A stretch of 43,695 nucleotides of DNA. It comes from Saprospiraceae bacterium (lineage in GTDB: Bacteria > Bacteroidota > Bacteroidia > Chitinophagales > Saprospiraceae). Of the stretch, positions 10,001-16,923 are shown piece by piece. Every line of letters starts with the position of its first letter. Position 1 is the stretch's first letter. The notes under the pieces were generated by a model, which ran no database searches, was not told the origin of the DNA, and saw only the letters and a list, made by a program, of their open reading frames with translations. The stretch spans positions 1 through 43,695 of the forward strand of contig JAIPBE010000028.1 in assembly GCA_021738725.1 (NCBI GenBank), read 5' to 3'. A program made the position numbers and the translations under genes.

Positions 10001-10566
10001 CCAGCCTCCAGCAGATATTTCATGCCCCGGGTCCGGCACTGATCCATGCCCTGGGATACAGTGAAGCTTCCCAGCAGAATAGGACCTGGTTGGATCGGAT
10101 GGATGAACTGGTGGTTGCCGGACTCTTCCCCCTCCTGTCCTGGGTGCCCCGAGGAGCTGCGGATTACCTGTCTCAAGATCTGGAGATCACCAGTATCCCG
10201 GATCTGGCGGTACCGGTAGATAGCCTGGTGCCCGAATGGGTCCAACAAGAATGGGAGGCTCATGGACAAGGCCATACCCACTGGAAAGACCTTCTGTCGA
10301 CAGAGTGGCGTACCTGGCTGGAGTGGTCCGGCAGACAACATGCCGGCGAAACGGATAACGTTAAAGAAACCCGGAAGGGGTTGGAGGAAGGCTTTGCAGC
10401 TGAACGCCAGCGACTTCAGCAGGAACATCAGGCGGCTTTGCAGGATTTGCGGCAGGGATTGCAGGAGGAGGTGCGTGTGCAACTGGCCGACCGATTGTAT
10501 CAGCTGGCCCAGTCCCAGCGTGGAAAGCGGATCGAAGAGGTGGATAAAATGGATCGGACATCATGA
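7009..10566 (+). CDS. Large PFOR-like iron-sulfur protein lacking TPP-site motifs (orf1185)
   Basis: 1185 residues, close to full-length PFOR. Segments follow PFOR domain order: LPVVLHVPC (~96) and LLPVVVITDPGF (~139) like domain I; DHLLLVFGSGARQAL and GYYRPELTPEGIYAV like domain II; two ferredoxin motifs, CTGCGQCLVQCP from C495 and CTGCGICVDACP from C633, like the two-cluster domain; then PPLVIVLDARD (~924), GPALIHALGY (~1008) and LVVAGLFPLLSW (~1035) like the TPP domain. The GDG..N thiamine motif and the CAGCGE/ATGCSS cysteines of the proximal PFOR cluster are absent, and the segment before the first cluster is shortened. A coiled coil ends the protein (~1124-1168). The ATG at 7009 overlaps the rnfB stop; an in-frame TTG at 7003 is less likely. 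It is probably an electron-transfer or scaffold protein, not an oxidoreductase. Homology is by eye and function is inferred. Confidence 0.7.
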   Translation: MRVNQSYLQNGLYHTGMPEYLLKVETALCDGLFVQGSYPRTEAFNLFGRRVEMCSSSESGRLVGWAGSGWRVAGFLSDPRMLSLENRRQIVQQQLPVVLHVPCFAAGFEDWIILQAIDALDAVRLTILAHRVAERALLPVVVITDPGFVLEENLPDLRPFATFLGASESLIKTPTPAQEIVFGPRRRCIPNQFSFDQPVVRGAAASLLDAQRSTLARRRFVGDHILPLLGEAEAALQSILPGHHGAIVTQGSDKSDHLLLVFGSGARQALNMPTNKSLFRGTSMQYAAMRILHPWPSEELSNLTKKKKSWTSLLPLDARNAAWRSLSDRLLAGSSMPPSIGYYRPELTPEGIYAVTENMTPGHAQMARFFLDMTLHPARSGSAQQEVMIHALERAYPDLDTESLLVGEESTPAQVDPGHFHQLPEIVREQEDHGPPYSRLARFYQDAIVGQTDQTNTILHTDPFRIQGVMPPLADLLRVKPKESSPIAVLEPVSCTGCGQCLVQCPFAAMPSLAIRMEDLLRAGMAHLSRNGQALSAMTPVVKNLAIFWSARCTADAFTGQVMGEVRPALKDLLTQMKADPEKRQKIQTEFDILHATLDQMPWAKTRLYFDGPEAQQAGRGELFSIAIDPHACTGCGICVDACPEDALSMGQGESFIASALSAYQLWEQLPDTSAATIARMHADPEAAPLSGIMLSRHYYQSIIGGESKPELWGTRMILHAAGAVAESVMQPRWHQWLTELATLRTEMDEQVRHHLQQAMPGTLDPRLEQLLDKAGHKQVSLNDLLTQLTSEETVHQRIDTGKLRRWIHLGRELAQLEQALKTGTTGAGRARYGVFLGGRLADDLVQYPHHPFQVPVWIEPEVNVEQIQAILDAQQRNILDQVRLLRRAGQEAKGQYRPEIQDEGIAAMTWADLSAKEKELLPPLVIVLDARDLQALPTKDLIALLSEDAPVKILSIQRHIPGPAETYERQGWVLPIITSRVSPVFQTAPSRGAHFSSSLQQIFHAPGPALIHALGYSEASQQNRTWLDRMDELVVAGLFPLLSWVPRGAADYLSQDLEITSIPDLAVPVDSLVPEWVQQEWEAHGQGHTHWKDLLSTEWRTWLEWSGRQHAGETDNVKETRKGLEEGFAAERQRLQQEHQAALQDLRQGLQEEVRVQLADRLYQLAQSQRGKRIEEVDKMDRTS

Positions 10567-11933
10567 GTGGATCCAATCTCCCGACCTCTGATATCGGAGC
10601 CCTACTGACCTTTCCACATGGTGTTCACCCCAGGGAGTACAAAGAGTTGTCATGTGCCGGCCCGATCGAACGTATGCCATTTGTGGATACCTATACCTTG
10701 CCGCTAGGACAACATATAGGTGCCCCATCTCGCCCAATTGTCCAGGTCGGGCAACAGGTGCAACGAGGTGAATTGATAGCAGAACCGGTCGGCTTTGTGT
10801 CGGTCGGCCTCCACTCGCCTGTGGATGGCACCGTGACCGCCATCGAACTAGTGGATCATCTCAATGGTCAACTGGTGCAGGGTATACGAATTCAGACCGA
10901 TCGATTTTCGCCCCAACAATTTCAACAAAAACCTCCCGCCGATCTGGACCAGATGGATCACGATCAATTCATCAAAGGAATCCAGACAGCGGGTATTGTC
11001 GGCATGGGTGGTGCGGCTTTTCCAGCACATGTCAAATTTTCCCTCAAGCCAGAACAACACGTGCGCGTCCTCATGCTCAACGGGTGTGAATGTGAGCCAT
11101 TTTTGACCTGTGATCATCGGGTGATGGTCGAATATGCCGGGGAGCTGCTGGATGGCACCATGATCCTGGCTAAATATCTCCAGCCCGATCGCATTGTGAT
11201 CGCCATCGAGGCGAACAAAGCGGATGCGATATTAGTCCTTCGGGAGGAGATCGCTCGCCAGGGATATCCCATAGAAGTAACCCCCCTGGAGGTCAAATAT
11301 CCACAAGGCGCCGAAAAGATGATGATCTCCGCGATTTTAGGGGAAGAGGTGCCTACAGGTAAATTGCCCATAGATGTCGGGGCAATGGTGTCCAACGTGG
11401 GGACGGCGGTGGCCATTTCAGAATATTTCCGAACAGGAAAACCGCTAATGGAACGGGTCCTAACGGTTAGTGGAACGGCGGTCGGTCGGCCTTCAAATGT
11501 ACTGGTCCCGATCGGCACACCGATGCAGGAAGTGGTCGACTTCTGTGGTGGGTTGACCCACCCGGAGCCACGTATCCTCCTGGGAGGTCCGATGATGGGC
11601 ATGGTCCAGAAAAACCTGGATGTCCCGGTAGTCAAAGGCACCTCTGGCATCCTGGCCCTGACCGATCAGGAAGTGGTGGATCCGCAAACCTATTCCTGTA
11701 TTCGTTGCGGCCGTTGCGTAGATGCCTGTCCCATCTTTCTCAACCCGGCTCGCCTGGGACTTTTGGCCCGAAAAGGGCTGTGGGCCGAAATGGAGGAAAA
11801 CCATGTGATGGACTGCTTTGAATGCGGGTCCTGTTCCTTCATCTGCCCCTCCGCTATTCCGCTGGTCCAGAGCTTCAGAGTGGCAAAAGGACTCTTGCGT
11901 GAAGAAAAACAACGTGCGAAAAGTGCGACTTGA
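10563..11933 (+). CDS. rnfC: Electron transport complex subunit RnfC
   Basis: RnfC is the peripheral NADH/FMN subunit of Rnf. The N-terminus has FPHGVHPREYKE and a biotinyl/lipoyl-like hairpin (HIGAPSRPIVQVGQQVQRGE). The nucleotide and FMN region has GMGGAAFPAHVK and NGCECEPFLTCDHRVM. Two C-terminal [4Fe-4S] motifs follow, CIRCGRCVDACP and CFECGSCSFICPS. The length of 456 matches the family. The start overlaps the stop of orf1185 (ATGA, 10563-10566), tying the big iron-sulfur protein tightly to rnfC expression. In most Rnf operons rnfB and rnfC are not separated by a gene of this size. Confidence 0.95.
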   Translation: MSGSNLPTSDIGALLTFPHGVHPREYKELSCAGPIERMPFVDTYTLPLGQHIGAPSRPIVQVGQQVQRGELIAEPVGFVSVGLHSPVDGTVTAIELVDHLNGQLVQGIRIQTDRFSPQQFQQKPPADLDQMDHDQFIKGIQTAGIVGMGGAAFPAHVKFSLKPEQHVRVLMLNGCECEPFLTCDHRVMVEYAGELLDGTMILAKYLQPDRIVIAIEANKADAILVLREEIARQGYPIEVTPLEVKYPQGAEKMMISAILGEEVPTGKLPIDVGAMVSNVGTAVAISEYFRTGKPLMERVLTVSGTAVGRPSNVLVPIGTPMQEVVDFCGGLTHPEPRILLGGPMMGMVQKNLDVPVVKGTSGILALTDQEVVDPQTYSCIRCGRCVDACPIFLNPARLGLLARKGLWAEMEENHVMDCFECGSCSFICPSAIPLVQSFRVAKGLLREEKQRAKSAT

Positions 11934-11951
11934 TCAAGTGATGAACCACCG

Positions 11952-12953
11952 ATGAAAACGATCATATCCAGCTCTCCCTTTTTACGCTCTGATCTGAGTA
12001 CACCCCGGATCATGTGGGAGGTGGTGATCACCCTTTTGCCGGTGGTGGGTGTAGCGACCTGGTATTTCGGGATCAGCGCCCTGTTGATGACCCTGGTCTG
12101 CGTGGTGTCTTCTCTATGGGCGGACATCTTGTTTATGCCGAGCCAACCGAACCGACGGTGGTGGGGAGACGGTAGCGCTATCATCACCGGTATCCTGCTG
12201 GCCATGTGCCTGCCGCCGGGTTTCCCCTTCTGGATGGCCTTTCTCGGAGGATTTGTGGCCATTGGCATGGGAAAAGCCATGTGGGGAGGTTTGGGCCAAA
12301 ATGTATTCAACCCGGCCTTATTGGGCCGGGCATTTTTGCAGGCGGCCTTTCCCGGAGCCATCACCACCTGGTCGGCACCTGGCGGAGGACTGTTCAGCCT
12401 GCAAGGCAACAACCTCGCTCTGCCCTTCCTGAAAGGGGAGGTGGTCGATGCGACGACAGGAGCGACACCATTGTCGGCGATGAAATTCACGCATGAAGTT
12501 GCCTCCTGGCAGGACCTGTTATGGGGGAATGTATCTGGCTCCCTGGGGGAGACCAGTGGTCTGCTCCTCCTGTTCCTCGGCGGTTATCTGATCTGGCGCG
12601 GATTGATCAACTGGCGGATCCCGATCGGGATGATCCTGACGGTGGCGGTATTCTCTGGCATTCTGTTCCTCATCGACGGGCACCAATATGCACCACCCCA
12701 ATTCATGGTGCTGGCCGGAGGGTTGCTTCTGGGAGCGGTGTATATGGCCACGGATCTGGTATCCTCCCCATTGACCACAAAAGGGATCTGGACCTATGCC
12801 ATCGGGATCGGCATCCTCGTCGTGATGATCCGGGTGTGGGGTGGATTGCCCGAAGGGGTAATGTATGCCATCCTCCTGATGAATGCGGTCACCCCCCTGT
12901 TGAACCGGGCATTCCCGACACGGGTCTATGGTCATGCAAAGGCCGGGGCCTAA
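11952..12953 (+). CDS. rnfD: Electron transport complex subunit RnfD
   Basis: RnfD is a polytopic inner-membrane subunit carrying covalently bound FMN and thought to form part of the ion path. The protein is mostly hydrophobic, with about nine to ten predicted helices. It shows DGSAIITGILLAMCLPPG, the NPALLGRAFL signature and DATTGATPLSA, where the Thr of TGAT is the expected flavinylation site. 333 residues is normal. It sits 18 bases after rnfC. Flavinylation would need ApbE, encoded separately at 21581. Confidence 0.95.
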   Translation: MKTIISSSPFLRSDLSTPRIMWEVVITLLPVVGVATWYFGISALLMTLVCVVSSLWADILFMPSQPNRRWWGDGSAIITGILLAMCLPPGFPFWMAFLGGFVAIGMGKAMWGGLGQNVFNPALLGRAFLQAAFPGAITTWSAPGGGLFSLQGNNLALPFLKGEVVDATTGATPLSAMKFTHEVASWQDLLWGNVSGSLGETSGLLLLFLGGYLIWRGLINWRIPIGMILTVAVFSGILFLIDGHQYAPPQFMVLAGGLLLGAVYMATDLVSSPLTTKGIWTYAIGIGILVVMIRVWGGLPEGVMYAILLMNAVTPLLNRAFPTRVYGHAKAGA

Positions 12954-12964
12954 AAACAGACACC

Positions 12965-13669
12965 ATGACAGAGCAACCACATCTACCACCTGCCCCTCCG
13001 GTCTCTCCGGAATTGCCCTCCGAACCTGGTCCGGGCCGGTTGATTGCGACCCTGGGGTTGGCCGGTTTCTTCTCCGGGCTTTTGCTGGTCACCGGCTTTG
13101 TACTCACTCGTCCGATCATCGAAGAGAACAAGGCGGAAGCCTTGAAGGCTGCGGTCTATAAAGTCCTGGAAGACTGTAAGTCCTTTGAACAGTTGACCTG
13201 GGATGGTCAGAATTTGGGTTCAGGACCGACAACGAAAGAAAATGCGGCACCAGTGTACATCGGCTTTGGAGAAGGACACCGTGTCCTGGGATTTGCCATT
13301 ACCAGTGAAGAACCCGGATTCCAGGATATCATCAAAGCCATTTATGGTTATGATCCGCAGTTGGATCAGATCATCGGGATGGAAATTCTGGAGAGCAAGG
13401 AAACGCCCGGTTTGGGGGATAAGATCTTCAAGGATGTCAATTTCAGATCCAATTTTGATGCCCTGGCTGTACAGCCGGAGATCATCTCTGTTAAACATGG
13501 GCAGAAATCCAATCCCCATGAAGTAGAAGCGATCACCGGAGCGACCATTTCGTCAAAGGCGGTGACACGCCTGTTGCAAAAGGGAATGGCCGAATGGCGG
13601 GAGCCCATCCAGCGATTTGCCCAGGACATGGAGCAGAAGGGGGCTTCCGAACCAAATGAACAAAACTGA
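12965..13669 (+). CDS. rnfG: Electron transport complex subunit RnfG
   Basis: RnfG is a membrane-anchored periplasmic subunit with covalent FMN. The ATG at 12965 gives 234 residues: a Pro-rich cytoplasmic N-terminus, one membrane helix (LIATLGLAGFFSGLLLVTGF), then the FMN-binding domain with GFAITSEEPGFQDIIKAIYG and the flavinylation motif EAITGATISSKAV. A longer frame opening at 12521 overlaps rnfD and is rejected. The gap to rnfD is 11 bases and the end overlaps the chosen rnfE start. Confidence 0.94.
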   Translation: MTEQPHLPPAPPVSPELPSEPGPGRLIATLGLAGFFSGLLLVTGFVLTRPIIEENKAEALKAAVYKVLEDCKSFEQLTWDGQNLGSGPTTKENAAPVYIGFGEGHRVLGFAITSEEPGFQDIIKAIYGYDPQLDQIIGMEILESKETPGLGDKIFKDVNFRSNFDALAVQPEIISVKHGQKSNPHEVEAITGATISSKAVTRLLQKGMAEWREPIQRFAQDMEQKGASEPNEQN

Positions 13670-14303
13670 GGCCATGGGAAAAGACCAACATACCGATTGG
13701 GATGTCCTCATCAAGGGACTGTGGCGGGAAAACCCCGTTTTTGTGGCTGTCCTGGGAATGTGCCCGACTCTGGCTGTGACCAACACAGCGATCAACAGTC
13801 TGGCCATGGCGTCGGCCACCTTCTTCGTGTTGGTATTCTCCAGTCTGTTCGTTTCCCTGCTGCGAAAAGTGATCGCCAAGCAGGTCCGGATCACCACTTA
13901 CATTGTCATCATTGCCACCTTTGTTTCGTTGGTGGATATGTTGTTGGCGGCACTGGTGCCGGATATCCATAAAGAGCTGGGGGCTTTCATCGCTCTGATC
14001 GTGGTGAATTGTCTGATCCTGGGACGGCAGGAATCCTTTGCCGCAAAGAACAAGGTGGGAGCTGCATTGATGGATGCCATCGGCATGGGCCTGGGCTTCA
14101 CCATCGCGCTCTTGATGATCGGCATTGTACGTGAACTGCTGGGGAATGGATCCCTGTTTGACATTCCCATTTTTGGCACCTCCTTCGAACCCTGGATCAT
14201 TATGATATTGCCGCCGGGAGGCTTCTTTACCCTTGGCTTTTTATTGTTGTTGTTCAATGCGGTGGCCCTGCGTCGGGCCAAAGCAAATGCCATCACCAGC
14301 TAA
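13656..14303 (+). CDS. rnfE: Electron transport complex subunit RnfE
   Basis: RnfE is an integral-membrane subunit that pairs with RnfA; in the homologous Rnf/NQR structures the two share a buried iron-sulfur centre. The two conserved cysteines are seen at C36 (LGMCPTLAVTN) and C119 (VVNCLILGRQ). About six helices are predicted. The ATG at 13656 overlaps rnfG by 14 bases and gives 215 residues; ATG 13674 (MGKDQ) is an equally workable start 4 bases after the rnfG stop. A TTG at 13617 gives an unlikely N-terminus. Confidence 0.94.
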   Translation: MNKTEAMGKDQHTDWDVLIKGLWRENPVFVAVLGMCPTLAVTNTAINSLAMASATFFVLVFSSLFVSLLRKVIAKQVRITTYIVIIATFVSLVDMLLAALVPDIHKELGAFIALIVVNCLILGRQESFAAKNKVGAALMDAIGMGLGFTIALLMIGIVRELLGNGSLFDIPIFGTSFEPWIIMILPPGGFFTLGFLLLLFNAVALRRAKANAITS

Positions 14304-14312
14304 TCGAGAATC

Positions 14313-14894
14313 ATGGCACAGGAACTTCTCTGGATCTTCATATCAGCTTTGCTGATCAATAATTTTACCCTCACCTATTTTCTGGGGATCTGCCCCTTCC
14401 TGGGGGTTTCCAATAAAGTGGATACGGCCTTGCGATTGGGGTTGGCCAATATCTTCGTGATGATCATTACGGCAGTTGCGGCCTGGGCGTTGAATACCTA
14501 TGTCCTGATCTATGCCCCTTATCTTCGACTGATCAGTTTTATCATTGTCATCGCCAGCACGGTCCAGTTCGTGGAGATGGCCATCAAAAAGTGGAGTCCA
14601 GAGCTCTTCCGTGCCCTGGGGATCTTCCTCCCGCTGATCACGACGAACTGTGCCATCCTCGGACTGGCCCTCTTTGCAACCAACAAGGGATATGGTCTCC
14701 TGGAGGGGATCGTCTACGCCCTCGGTGCAGGTGGTGGGGTGACCCTGGCCCTGATCCTGATGGCGGGCATCCGGGAAGAGACCCGTGTCCTGGATATCCC
14801 CGATGCGGTGAAAGGCACGGCGTTGAGCCTGATCGTGGCCGGGATCCTCTCGATGGCGTTTATGGGATTTGCGGGTATGTTCAGTGCCGCTTAA
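14313..14894 (+). CDS. rnfA: Electron transport complex subunit RnfA
   Basis: RnfA is the six-helix inner-membrane partner of RnfE. Conserved cysteines C27 (YFLGICPFLGVSNK) and C113 (ITTNCAILGLALF) mirror those of RnfE and should hold the shared iron-sulfur centre. 193 residues is exactly typical. It starts 10 bases after rnfE and is followed after 10 bases by a Cys-rich small membrane protein, completing the order B-(orf1185)-C-D-G-E-A. Confidence 0.95.
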   Translation: MAQELLWIFISALLINNFTLTYFLGICPFLGVSNKVDTALRLGLANIFVMIITAVAAWALNTYVLIYAPYLRLISFIIVIASTVQFVEMAIKKWSPELFRALGIFLPLITTNCAILGLALFATNKGYGLLEGIVYALGAGGGVTLALILMAGIREETRVLDIPDAVKGTALSLIVAGILSMAFMGFAGMFSAA

Positions 14895-14904
14895 ACAAGA
14901 AGAC

Positions 14905-15087
14905 ATGTCAGAGTTCATGCAATATATCATTCCCGTTCTTGCCCTGACAGCCGTTTGCGCCGGGTGGATCGGTGTACAGATGTTGGCCAGGCGGATAGGC
15001 ACCAAGCACCATCTGGCGGAACGTAAGGGTGATTCCTGTGGTGGCTGTGGTTGTCAGGGACAATGTGAGATGCCGGAGAAACCTTAA
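14905..15087 (+). CDS. Small Cys-rich single-pass membrane protein, possible NqrM-like Rnf assembly factor
   Basis: 60 residues from ATG 14905; a frame opening at 14869 overlaps rnfA and is not used. One membrane helix (~7-28) is followed by a basic stretch (ARRIGTKHH) and a cysteine cluster, C45, C48, C50 and C54, in SCGGCGCQGQC. This architecture matches two known kinds of small protein: NqrM, which helps install the iron centre between NqrD and NqrE, and FeoB-associated Cys-rich membrane proteins. Because RnfA and RnfE are the NqrE/NqrD homologues and lie directly upstream, the NqrM-like role is favoured, but this is inference. It is the last gene of the operon; no clear terminator follows. 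Confidence 0.75.
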   Translation: MSEFMQYIIPVLALTAVCAGWIGVQMLARRIGTKHHLAERKGDSCGGCGCQGQCEMPEKP

Positions 15088-15338
15088 TTCGTACGAGACG
15101 CGTAGATGCCTTCGGGGTATATTCCTGTGTTCCTGTGTTCCTGATTCCTGATTCCTGGTTTATCTCCGGGTTTGGCGGGCGGTTTCAGACGGTTGGCATT
15201 ACTCCCCGGGTTATTTTGTCACCCTGTTTGCGGTTTCGGCAAACATGTCGCCAAAACAGATTTCTCTCAACCTATAAACCCCGGGTTAAAACCCAGGGAA
15301 ATTGACATTGATCACTTCCATCCAGCTCATTTTTTGGG
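15088..15338. other. Noncoding spacer after the rnf operon
   Basis: No credible gene. Around 15120-15165 there is an iterated ttcctgtgttcctgattcctg word series, the reverse complement of the ggaatcagg series at the right end of the window. Near 15276-15300 an accccgggttaaaacccagg block forms an imperfect inverted repeat and recurs in altered form near 41643-41685. The open frame at 15172-15378 reads through these and is rejected. Confidence 0.6.
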
Positions 15339-15835
15339 CCCCTTTACCTTTTACCCATTACCCTTTACCGGCCGATAGGGATACGCCCCTACATTTTACC
15401 ATACCTGGCGAATGGCGAATGGCGAAAAGCGAATGGCTGTCCGCCGTTTATTCGTTTATGGGTTTATTCGTTCATGGACGGATTAAAGTAGAATATGTGT
15501 TTTATACTGAGAGCACGAATGTATTTAAGCATTCAGGCCCCTTTACCTTTTACCCATTACCCATTACCCGCCGATCAGGATACGCCTTTTCACTTAAGCG
15601 TGCCTGGCGAATGGCGAATGGCGAAAAGCGAATGGCTGTCCGCCGTTTATTCGTTTATGGGTTTATTCGTTCATGGACGGATTAAAGTAGAATATGTGTT
15701 TTATACTGAGAGCACGAATGTATTTAAGCATTCAGGCCTCTTTACCTTTTACCCATTACCCATTACCCGCTTATCAGGATACGCCTCTCCACCAAAACGT
15801 GCCTGGCGAATGGCGAAAAGCGAATGGCGAATGGC
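15339..15835 (+). repeat. Tandem array of the dispersed repeat, period 199
   Basis: Three copies of the dispersed repeat start at 15339, 15538 and 15737, exactly 199 bases apart. The two 100-base spacers (15438-15537 and 15637-15736) are essentially identical to each other, including tgtccgccgtttattcg and gagcacgaatgtatttaag. Open frames at 15302-15685 and 15495-15932 translate the array as repeated GPFTFYPLPIT and FMGLFVHGRIK words. They are treated as translated noncoding repeats because the block identity is at the DNA level and other copies fall in other frames. Confidence 0.9.
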
Positions 15836-15850
15836 CCCGAGGCCTCGGGG
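15835..15850. repeat. Perfect 16-bp palindrome inside repeat copy D
   Basis: CCCCGAGGCCTCGGGG is its own reverse complement. It interrupts an iterated cgaatgg series (gcgaatgg before, cgaatggc after) and recurs unchanged at 20044-20059. Confidence 0.9.
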
Positions 15851-15962
15851 CGAATGGCCGAACACCGACGTGATGACTTTTCCACCAGGTGGACGGGTAA
15901 ACCGGGGTTTCAATTGCGGCTTTCCTGTCTGAAATGATTATCCATTCGAGAACCATTCAGTT

Positions 15963-16047
15963 GTCGGTGAGACACCGACGATAGAGTGCGATTCGTGTAA
16001 ATACAGTCAAAGAGAGTTCATCACGGGATGCCGGTGAGACACCGGCA
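15963..16047. repeat. Pair of related hairpins with compensatory stem changes
   Basis: GTCGGTG-AGA-CACCGAC lies at 15963-15979 and TGCCGGTG-AGA-CACCGGCA at 16029-16047. The loop AGA and the inner GGTG/CACC are shared, while the outer stem differs on both sides so that pairing is kept. They lie in noncoding sequence about 50 bases apart. Confidence 0.75.
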
Positions 16048-16923
16048 CGAGCGGCCAGAGGGGGTATGCGGGGAGCTGTTATAATATGAATATTCCTTGG
16101 AGTTCAGGCCCCTTTACCTTTTACCCCAAATCAGTATGATCAAAGTAAGGAATGCCGAATTGGTATAAAAAGATGGTGGATATGACATGTCCTCTTTACA
16201 GCATGCACCAGTTTTCTTGGAGTCCTTGCTTGACGATCAGCATTCCGGATTCTTGAATGGTTTTAGTGAAAGGAAATGGACCCAACTAAAGGGAGTTGGA
16301 ATCGACCGCGACGGCAGAAGTGGTTCCCTCGTCCTGATAAATGAATACTTAAGTTTGCCTCCGGAATTTCTTGTGCAGAATCATGATGCCGAATGCAGAA
16401 AGTACCGAGTGCCTAAAGTTAGTTGATTCGGTGCAGCTCATCCCTATAGAAATGGAATGTATCCCTCGACGTGCTTCTGATGTTTATAGAAGCTCCAAAC
16501 CTCAAAGGGGATGGAGGATAGGGGTTAAATTTACTACGATTGCAGGAATAGTTTCCAAAACACCAGCTGAAGATTTTTTATATTTGAATAATTCATTAAC
16601 TTAGGGTTCATTGTGTTTTAAGAACTGATCCAGTGCCTTGTGCCGATAAGTTGATCAGTAAGTATACTTTTGCGCCCATATCGAAAAAGCAGACCGCCAG
16701 TTGAAGATGAATCGATCTGTCCCATTCGTATGAACGTGTATTCCACCTCAAGTGATCTTGGGCGGATGTAGAGAATGTATCTATATGGAGGAGGAATGAT
16801 GGCTAAGGCGATCTGCGCTTGATGCAATTGGCAGAATTGCATATTTGGATTTATGTGCCTTCGGGCTCTCACATATGTGGATTAGACATTTGATCTCAAT
16901 TACCCCTTAAAGCATATACGAGC
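16048..16923. other. Noncoding stretch with possible gene remnants
   Basis: A truncated copy of the dispersed repeat (about 16109-16126) is followed by three short unrecognised open frames: 16187-16426 (+, 79 codons), 16371-16604 (+, 77 codons, different frame) and 16618-16872 (-, 84 codons). None shows a signal peptide, domain or motif, and the two + frames overlap in different phases. They could be remnants of one frameshifted gene, but nothing proves it. The leader of the C25 peptidase gene should start in the last ~100 bases. Confidence 0.4.

Noticed and set aside
15172-15378. 68-codon frame after the rnf operon
   Set aside because: It spans a noncoding inverted block and the start of the repeat array; no recognisable protein features.
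15339-15835. Possible CRISPR array
   Set aside because: The period is 199, the spacers are identical to each other, and no cas genes are present.
15302-15932. Frames encoding repeated GPFTFYPLPIT / FMGLFVHGRIK words
   Set aside because: Translations of the 199-base tandem DNA repeat; other copies of the same DNA fall in different frames or are interrupted.
16650-16680. TACTTTTG match to the -7 promoter box
   Set aside because: The upstream TTG is only about 11 bases away, too close for a -33 element, and no gene starts at a suitable distance.
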